From Gemmatimonadota bacterium (GTDB lineage: Bacteria > Gemmatimonadota > Gemmatimonadetes > JACCXV01), in the NCBI GenBank assembly GCA_013696835.1, contig JACCXV010000001.1, forward strand, positions 1 to 12,559: 12,559 nt of DNA, given 5' to 3'. Below, piece by piece: positions 7,893-12,559 of the stretch. The notes under the pieces were generated by a model. The model was not told the DNA's origin and did not search any database. It saw nothing but the letters and a program-made list of their open reading frames with translations. The position numbers and the translations under genes are program-made. The first letter of the stretch is position 1, and the number at the start of each line of letters is the position of its first letter.

Positions 7893-9740
7893 TCAGCCCT
7901 GAGCCGCCGCCTCGGGAGCTTCCGTCGCTTCGCCGACAACCGGAGCCCCGCCGTCCTCCTCGGAGCCTTCAACCCGAACGGGCCGCGGCCGGGGCTTGAG
8001 CTGTTCCGTGACCGCCAGCACGATCCGGCGGTTCTGGGGATCGGATTCGATGACGCGCATCTGGAGTCTGTCGCCTTCCTGGACGTACTCGGCGGGATGG
8101 CCCGCGTTCTTCACGCCCAGCTGCGACACCGGAACGAAGCCCTCCACCTCACCCTCGAGGTCCACCACGAGTCCTTTGTCGAGGATGCGCACGACCTGTC
8201 CGATCACGCCCGTGCCGGCTTCGTACTTCTCCCCCAGCCGGGACCAGGGATCCTCCTGGAGCTGCTTCATGCCCAGCGAGATGCGCTTGTTCTCGACGTC
8301 GATGTTGAGGACCTGCACGTCCACCAGATCGCCCTTCTTGACGACCTCGCTCGGATGGTGCACCCGGCGCGTCCAAGACATGTCGGAGATGTGGACGAGG
8401 CCGTCTATCCCCTCCTCGATCTCCACGAAGGCTCCGAAGGAGGTCAGGTTCCGGACCTTGCCTCGGAGCTGGGTGCCGGGCGGGTACTTCTGGGCCAGGC
8501 TGGCCCAGGGGTCCGCCTCCACCTGCTTCATCCCCAGCGAGATCTTCTCCTCCTGCGTGTTGACGTTCAGGACGACGCATTCGATCACGTCGCCGATGGC
8601 CACGATCTTGGAAGGGTGCTTGATGTGCCGGGTCCACGACATCTCGGAGATGTGCACCAGCCCTTCCACGCCCTTCTCGAGCTCTACGAAGGCGCCGTAG
8701 TTCGTGATCGAGACGACCTTCCCCTTCAAGCGGTCCGCGACCTTGTACTTCTCGGCCACGTTCTCCCAGGGGTAGGGCTGGAGCTGCTTCAGGCCGAGCG
8801 AGATGCGGTTGTTGTTCAGGTCCATGTCGAGGATCTTCACCTCGACTTCGTCGCCGATCTTCAGCATCTCGGAGGGATGGCTGACCCGGCCCCAGGACAT
8901 GTCGGTGATGTGCAGCAGGCCGTCGGCGCCGCCCAGGTCGATGAATGCGCCGAAGTCCGTGATGTTCTTGACGACGCCCTTGCGCACCTGCCCGATGGCG
9001 ATCTCCTTGAGCAGGCTCTCGCGCTTGCGCTCGCGCACTCGCTCCAGGATCACGCGACGCGAGACGACGATGTTGCGGCGGCGCTTGTTCAGCTTGATGA
9101 TCTTGAACTCCATGCGCTGGCCTATGAGCTCGTCGATGTTCGGGACGCGGCGCAGGGCGATCTGGGATCCGGGCAGGAAGGCGTCGACCCCGAGCAGGTC
9201 CACGATGACGCCGCCCTTGATCTTGCGCTGCAGCGTCCCCTCGACGACCTGGTCGTTCTCGTAGGCGTTGCGGATGCGGTCCCAGACGCGGAAGAAGTCC
9301 GCCTTCTTCTTCGAGAGGACGACCGTCCCTTCCTGGTCCTCCAGATTGTCGAGGTAGACCTCCACCTCGTCCCCCGGCTGGAGGAGGTGGGGGTCCTTGA
9401 ACTCGTCGATCGCGACGGCTCCCTCGCTCTTGAAGCCGACGTCCAGGATCACGAAGTTCTCGTCCACCCGCAGCACCCGCCCCGGGATGATCTCGCCCTC
9501 GCTGATGTTCGAGATGGACTCCTCGTACAGGTCGAGGAGCTCCTCGTATTCGTCGCGCGAATACTCCTCGTCGTCGAAGAGGTCCGGCCGCAGCTCGATG
9601 GACTCCGCGGCGGTCTGCCGGCGCGGCTTGGGGCGCTCGCGTTCCCGGAGCGGCAGCCCGTCGCTCGAAGGGTCCTCCACGTCCGTAGCGGGGGGGCGTT
9701 CGGTGAGGGTCGCGGTGTCCTGAGCGTCTCTGGAGGGCAT
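7893..9740 (-). CDS. rpsA: 30S ribosomal protein S1
   Basis: S1 binds mRNA on the small ribosomal subunit and helps initiation on structured or weak-site messages. The protein is 615 residues and has six S1 (OB-fold) repeats at about 83-144, 165-229, 251-318, 336-403, 423-490 and 508-577. Repeats 3-5 carry the typical FGAF(I/V) and GL(L/V)HI(T/S)(D/E)MSW signatures, whereas repeats 1, 2 and 6 are more diverged, as usual. The acidic N-terminal segment ends in DEYEELLDLYEESISNISEGEIIPG, and the C-terminal tail is Glu/Ala-rich. The ATG at 9740 has a GAGGAG site 11 bases upstream; an in-frame GTG at 9773 has none and lies inside a hairpin. It follows cmk, the conserved order, and is followed by a strong terminator. 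The 5' hairpin may act in regulation. Confidence 0.97.
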   Translation of the reverse strand: MPSRDAQDTATLTERPPATDVEDPSSDGLPLRERERPKPRRQTAAESIELRPDLFDDEEYSRDEYEELLDLYEESISNISEGEIIPGRVLRVDENFVILDVGFKSEGAVAIDEFKDPHLLQPGDEVEVYLDNLEDQEGTVVLSKKKADFFRVWDRIRNAYENDQVVEGTLQRKIKGGVIVDLLGVDAFLPGSQIALRRVPNIDELIGQRMEFKIIKLNKRRRNIVVSRRVILERVRERKRESLLKEIAIGQVRKGVVKNITDFGAFIDLGGADGLLHITDMSWGRVSHPSEMLKIGDEVEVKILDMDLNNNRISLGLKQLQPYPWENVAEKYKVADRLKGKVVSITNYGAFVELEKGVEGLVHISEMSWTRHIKHPSKIVAIGDVIECVVLNVNTQEEKISLGMKQVEADPWASLAQKYPPGTQLRGKVRNLTSFGAFVEIEEGIDGLVHISDMSWTRRVHHPSEVVKKGDLVDVQVLNIDVENKRISLGMKQLQEDPWSRLGEKYEAGTGVIGQVVRILDKGLVVDLEGEVEGFVPVSQLGVKNAGHPAEYVQEGDRLQMRVIESDPQNRRIVLAVTEQLKPRPRPVRVEGSEEDGGAPVVGEATEAPEAAAQG

Positions 9741-9751
9741 GTACCCGGGCT

Positions 9752-9757
9752 CTCCTC
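9752..9757 (-). promoter_or_regulatory. Ribosome binding site of rpsA
   Basis: GAGGAG on the minus strand lies 11 bases before the ATG at 9740 and decides between that start and the GTG at 9773. It begins 3 bases after the leader hairpin ends. Confidence 0.65.
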
Positions 9758-9760
9758 GTA

Positions 9761-9781
9761 CGCCGCGCGCCACGCGCGGCG
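9761..9781 (-). promoter_or_regulatory. GC-rich hairpin in the rpsA leader
   Basis: Arms 9761-9769 and 9773-9781 are perfect reverse complements (CGCCGCGCG) around a 3-base loop, giving a 9-base-pair all-GC stem. No T-run follows on the minus strand, so it is unlikely to be a terminator for cmk. It sits 3 bases upstream of the rpsA ribosome binding site. A role in translational control of S1 is a guess from position. The rest of the 120-base cmk-rpsA gap shows no convincing promoter to my eye. Confidence 0.5.
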
Positions 9782-9861
9782 GTTGGGGGGTTGGCGAACG
9801 TCGGCGGCGATCGATGGAGCGGGCGAAAGACAGTGAAGCTACGGCGCGGCTTGGAACCTCG

Positions 9862-10566
9862 TCAAGCCCGCCGCTGCGTCAGCGCTTCGTGATACAGCCT
9901 CACGACGAGCTCGACCTGCTGCGGAAGGGTGAGGTCGTCGGCCACGATGAGCTCTGCGTCAGGTGCGACGGCGAGCGGCGCCACTGCCCGTCCCCTGTCG
10001 AGCGCGTCCCGCCGATCGAGCGTCGCGGGCGCGACGTCGCGGCCATCGCCGGCGGAACGGCGCCTGGCCCGCTCCTCTACCGACGCGTCGAGAAAGACCT
10101 TGAGGCGAGCCTCGGGAAAGACCACGCTGCCGATGTCGCGCCCGTCCATCACGAGGCCTAGGCCCCCGGCGAGGGAGCGCAAGCGCTCGGTCACCACGTG
10201 GCGCACGGCGGGCTCCGCGGCGACACGGCTCACGAGGGCCGCGACCTCCGGCGAGCGCAGGGCGGCGGAGACGTCCTCCCCGTCCAGCCGAATCTGGCAG
10301 GTGCCCCGAGCCTCGGCCGCTTCCATGAGGCAGGTCTCGAAGGCATGCGCGACGGCGGGGCCGTCCACGGTGCTCTCGCTCGCCAATCCGCGCCGCAGCG
10401 CCAGGAGCGCGGCGGCCCGGTACCAGGCACCCGATTCGACATGGGTGAAGCCGAGCGCGCGTGCCACCCCCTGCGCGGTCGTCGACTTGCCGGACCCGGC
10501 GGGCCCGTCGATCGCGATCACCTCCACCGACCGCGCCGCGCCACCCTCCACCCGTGCCTGCGTCAC
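9862..10566 (-). CDS. cmk: Cytidylate kinase
   Basis: It phosphorylates CMP and dCMP with ATP in the cytoplasm for nucleotide recycling. The 234-residue protein has the P-loop GPAGSGKST (21-29), the SGAWYRAAAL CMP-binding segment (45-54; most relatives have SGAMYRA), LVMDGRDIGSVVFPEA (138-152), KVFLDASVEERARRR (156-170) and the C-terminal DRRDALDRGRAVAPL (184-198). The stretch between the RRR and DRRD motifs looks shorter than in typical Cmk by roughly ten residues, so the lid region may be compact. The GTG start overlaps the aroA stop as GTGA, implying translational coupling; an internal GTG-type start before VEVIAIDG cannot be excluded. The aroA-cmk-rpsA order supports the call. Confidence 0.95.
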   Translation of the reverse strand: MTQARVEGGAARSVEVIAIDGPAGSGKSTTAQGVARALGFTHVESGAWYRAAALLALRRGLASESTVDGPAVAHAFETCLMEAAEARGTCQIRLDGEDVSAALRSPEVAALVSRVAAEPAVRHVVTERLRSLAGGLGLVMDGRDIGSVVFPEARLKVFLDASVEERARRRSAGDGRDVAPATLDRRDALDRGRAVAPLAVAPDAELIVADDLTLPQQVELVVRLYHEALTQRRA

Positions 10567-11819
10567 GCCACGGCCCGGGCCAACAGCTCCGGGAATTCGG
10601 CAAAGGACGTCGCGATCGATGCGGTCTCGGAGAGTTCGATGGCCGCGCCAGGAACGCGCCCGAGGACCGCGAAGGCCATCGCGACGCGATGATCGAGCCG
10701 CGTCTCCACACGGCCGGCTGGCGGCCGATCCATCCCTTCGATGCGCAGGCCGTCGTCCAGCTCCTCAACTGCCCCTCCCACCGCGCGCAGCCCGGCGGCG
10801 AGAGACGCAATGCGATCGCTCTCCTTCAGCCTGAGCTCCCCCGCCCCGCGTATCCGCGTGACGCCACGCGCCCTCGAGGCGACGACGGCCAGGAGCGGGA
10901 TCTCGTCGATCAACGCCGGGACGAGAGCGGGAGGCACGTCCACACCGACCAGGCCCCCCGCATGCCGCACCTGCAGGTCCCCCACGGGCTCGCCGGCCTC
11001 GTCCGCGCCCGGCGAGAGCCGGATGTCGCCGCCCATCGAGCGGAGGATCTCCAGGAAGGCCGTGCGCCGAGGGTTCAGCCCCAGACCGGGAAGCGACAGG
11101 CACAGCCGGGGAACGAGCACGGCGAGCCCAACGAAGAAGGCGGCGCCGGAAATGTCGCCAGGAATCCGGGCCTGGAGCGGCCGCAGCGGGAGCGAGGGCT
11201 CGAGTACGAGCTCCCCGTCCTCAATGTACAGGCGCGCTCCGAGGGCTCCGAGCAGCCTTTCGGTATGGTCGCGCGTGGGCACGCTCTCCCTGAGCCGGAG
11301 CGGCACGTTGGCTGCAAGGCCGGCGAGCAGGAGGCAGGATTTCACCTGGGCGCTCGCGACGGGCAGGTCGTAGTCCAGCCTTCGCAGTGCCGACCGCCGA
11401 AGGTGCAGCGGCAGATAACGGCCATCCCGCTCGGCCGTGACGTCGGCGCCCATGGCACGCAGGGGCTCAACGATGCGGTCCATGGGCCTGGAGCGCAGCG
11501 ACGCATCGCCGTCCAGGGTAGCCTCGATCCCCGCACCCGCGAGCAGGCCCGCCAGGAGCCGGACGCCGGTTCCGGAGTTCCCCAGGTGCAGGACGCCCAC
11601 GGGGTCACGCAGCAAGCCCCCTCGCACCCGGACGTCGTTCCCCTGACGGACCACCTCCACGCCGCAACGCTCGAGCGCGGCTGCCGTGCAAGCTACGTCG
11701 TGGCCGGCGTTGAGATTCGAGAGTCGGCTGGTCGCGGGACTCAGTGCGGCGAGGAGGAGCGCCCGGTGGCTGATCGATTTGTCGCCGGCCACCTCGAGCG
11801 TGACCGGCGGCCGCTGCAC
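10563..11819 (-). CDS. aroA: 3-phosphoshikimate 1-carboxyvinyltransferase (EPSP synthase)
   Basis: It joins phosphoenolpyruvate to shikimate-3-phosphate, the sixth step of the shikimate pathway to chorismate. From the GTG at 11819 it is 418 residues. Motifs in order: GDKSISHRALLLAAL with Lys14, HLGNSGTGVRLLAG (78-91), RPMDRIVEPLRAMGA (111-125), VASAQVKSCLLLAGL (154-168), TRDHTERLLGALGA (182-195), PGDISGAAFF (220-229), DEIPLLAV (305-312), ELRLKESDRI (328-337) and DHRVAMAFAV (376-385). GNSGTGVR differs from the GNAGTAMR form of the E. coli class, so it is nearer the class II type by eye. The start is uncertain: the frame is open to a GTG at 12074 inside the zinc-finger gene, with another GTG at 11957, and no candidate has a clear ribosome site. 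I chose 11819 because homologues begin just before this strand and it avoids the overlap. Its stop overlaps cmk. Confidence 0.94.
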   Translation of the reverse strand: MQRPPVTLEVAGDKSISHRALLLAALSPATSRLSNLNAGHDVACTAAALERCGVEVVRQGNDVRVRGGLLRDPVGVLHLGNSGTGVRLLAGLLAGAGIEATLDGDASLRSRPMDRIVEPLRAMGADVTAERDGRYLPLHLRRSALRRLDYDLPVASAQVKSCLLLAGLAANVPLRLRESVPTRDHTERLLGALGARLYIEDGELVLEPSLPLRPLQARIPGDISGAAFFVGLAVLVPRLCLSLPGLGLNPRRTAFLEILRSMGGDIRLSPGADEAGEPVGDLQVRHAGGLVGVDVPPALVPALIDEIPLLAVVASRARGVTRIRGAGELRLKESDRIASLAAGLRAVGGAVEELDDGLRIEGMDRPPAGRVETRLDHRVAMAFAVLGRVPGAAIELSETASIATSFAEFPELLARAVA

Positions 11820-11872
11820 CGGGAGGAGGCGGCCCGATGGCCGCGAAGGTCGATGGGCGGGAGGGACGAGGG

Positions 11873-12559
11873 TCAGGGTTGGCAGTTCATGCAGAACACG
11901 GCCGTCGGAACCTCCTCCAGCCGCTCGTCGCCGATGGGGCGTCCGCAGCGGGCGCACTGCCCATAGGTGCCCTGGTCGATGCGCTGAAGCGCGATCTGAA
12001 TGCGGGAAAGTTCCTCCTCCTGGCGCTGCTCCTGCAGGATCAGGATGTCCCGCTCCTTCTCTTCCTGTGCCCACTCCTCCAGCTCGTGCGAGGGCTCCTG
12101 CAATCCGCGGAGCTCGTCACGCAGCCCCTCGAGGTTCTTCAGGATGGATTCGCGGGTTTCCATGAGCTTCCTGCGGTAGTGAGCCTCCTTGACACGGGCG
12201 CCCCGCGCGCCTGTCCCGGTTCCACCGCCGGAGCCGCGCTTCGCCGCGGCCCGGGGAGCTGCGGCACCAGTCCGCGGCGCCGCCTTGCCTGCCGGAGCCA
12301 CGTCCACGCCCTTCTTGCTCGCACGCTCACGCTCCCGCCTGGGGGGTGCGGCCGCCGCTCCGCCACGCGGCTTCGTTCCCGTTCGAGCCCGCGTGCTCTC
12401 GTGGGAGGACACGGCAGTCGCGGCACGAGCGGACTTCTTCGCGCCACCCTTCGAGCTGCCTGCGGTCTTCGATCCGGGTCCGGCCGCGGCCCTGGCGACG
12501 GAACGCCCGGCCCTGGGGGAGGCAGAACGCCCAGCCTTGGGGGAAGGTGAACGCCCGGC
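11873..12559 (-). CDS. DksA/TraR-family C4 zinc-finger protein with basic repeat-rich N-terminal tail (partial, N-terminus beyond the window)
   Basis: Proteins of this family bind the RNA polymerase secondary channel and adjust transcription, often with ppGpp. The frame is open from the window end to the TGA at 11873, 228 visible residues; GTG at 12412 is only an internal candidate start. The first 110 or so are Ala/Lys/Arg/Ser/Gly-rich and disordered, beginning with imperfect AGRSxSPx octads and continuing like a histone H1 tail. The last 105 form a long helical hairpin (about KEAHYRRKLMETRESILKNL to EEELSRIQIALQRI) and a zinc ribbon with CARC and CMNC, all four cysteines present. At the coiled-coil tip, ELEEWAQEE replaces the DxxDxA of E. 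coli DksA, keeping acidic character with Glu. I believe actinobacteria have similar Lys/Ala-tailed relatives. Whether it is true DksA or a divergent nucleoid-type relative is open. Confidence 0.88.
   Translation of the reverse strand, partial: AGRSPSPKAGRSASPRAGRSVARAAAGPGSKTAGSSKGGAKKSARAATAVSSHESTRARTGTKPRGGAAAAPPRRERERASKKGVDVAPAGKAAPRTGAAAPRAAAKRGSGGGTGTGARGARVKEAHYRRKLMETRESILKNLEGLRDELRGLQEPSHELEEWAQEEKERDILILQEQRQEEELSRIQIALQRIDQGTYGQCARCGRPIGDERLEEVPTAVFCMNCQP
12505..12559 (-). repeat. 24-base tandem repeat coding for AGRSxSPx octads
   Basis: Units at 12505-12528 and 12529-12552 match at 19 of 24 bases, and a third begins at 12553 and is cut by the window edge; a more degraded copy precedes them around 12481-12504. 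Being a multiple of three, the unit keeps frame and encodes AGRSASPR, AGRSPSPK and similar octads of the basic tail. The number of copies beyond the window is unknown. Confidence 0.7.

Noticed and set aside
7893..9740. Repeated DNA segments within rpsA as a tandem repeat element
   Set aside because: They are the homologous S1 domains of the protein, repeated at about 85-codon spacing, not a mobile or regulatory repeat.
9741..9773. rpsA starting at GTG 9773
   Set aside because: No ribosome binding site precedes it and the codon lies inside the leader hairpin, while the ATG at 9740 has GAGGAG upstream.
9761..9781. The hairpin as a terminator for cmk
   Set aside because: There is no T-run after the stem on the minus strand.
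10563..12074. EPSP synthase starting at the GTG at 12074 (503 residues)
   Set aside because: The extra 85 residues lie largely within the zinc-finger gene and look like out-of-frame translation; the recognisable enzyme begins near 11819.

Overview
The window is a high-GC bacterial chromosome segment in which every supported gene lies on the minus strand, so the genes are transcribed from high to low coordinates. Packing is tight, with several 4-base stop/start overlaps, and no stretch over 300 bases lacks a gene. A lipoprotein of the TPR plus periplasmic-binding-fold type suggests a diderm (Gram-negative) cell. The style would suit Gemmatimonadota or a similar high-GC phylum, but I cannot fix the taxon from sequence alone. 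I saw no rRNA, tRNA, CRISPR array, insertion sequence or phage gene.

Upstream block (12559 to 7893): a DksA/TraR-type zinc-finger protein with a long basic repeat-rich N-terminal tail (cut by the window edge), then aroA (EPSP synthase), cmk (cytidylate kinase) and rpsA (ribosomal protein S1). The aroA-cmk-rpsA order is a widely conserved housekeeping arrangement. aroA and cmk overlap by GTGA. A 120-base gap before rpsA holds a perfect GC-rich hairpin just ahead of the ribosome binding site. After rpsA there is a good intrinsic terminator, whose T-tract ends two bases before the ATG of the next gene.

Downstream block (7768 to 1): a TPR/periplasmic-binding-fold lipoprotein, an acyl-CoA carboxylase carboxyltransferase subunit, a putative alpha/beta-hydrolase esterase, a biotin carboxylase, a biotin carboxyl carrier protein, and the catalytic large subunit of methylmalonyl-CoA mutase, which runs off the left edge. 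The carboxylase subunits and the mutase together make the propionyl-CoA to (S)-methylmalonyl-CoA to succinyl-CoA route, used to assimilate odd-chain fatty acids and branched-chain amino acids or, in reverse, to make propionate. The epimerase, B12-binding subunit and MeaB-type chaperone are not in the window; they may lie beyond the left edge.

Overall the window is mainly core metabolism and translation. I did not find a convincing undescribed system. The points most worth checking are the terminator abutting the lipoprotein start codon, the hairpin leader of rpsA, the repeat tail of the DksA-like protein, and the lipoprotein and esterase embedded with the propionyl-CoA carboxylase genes.
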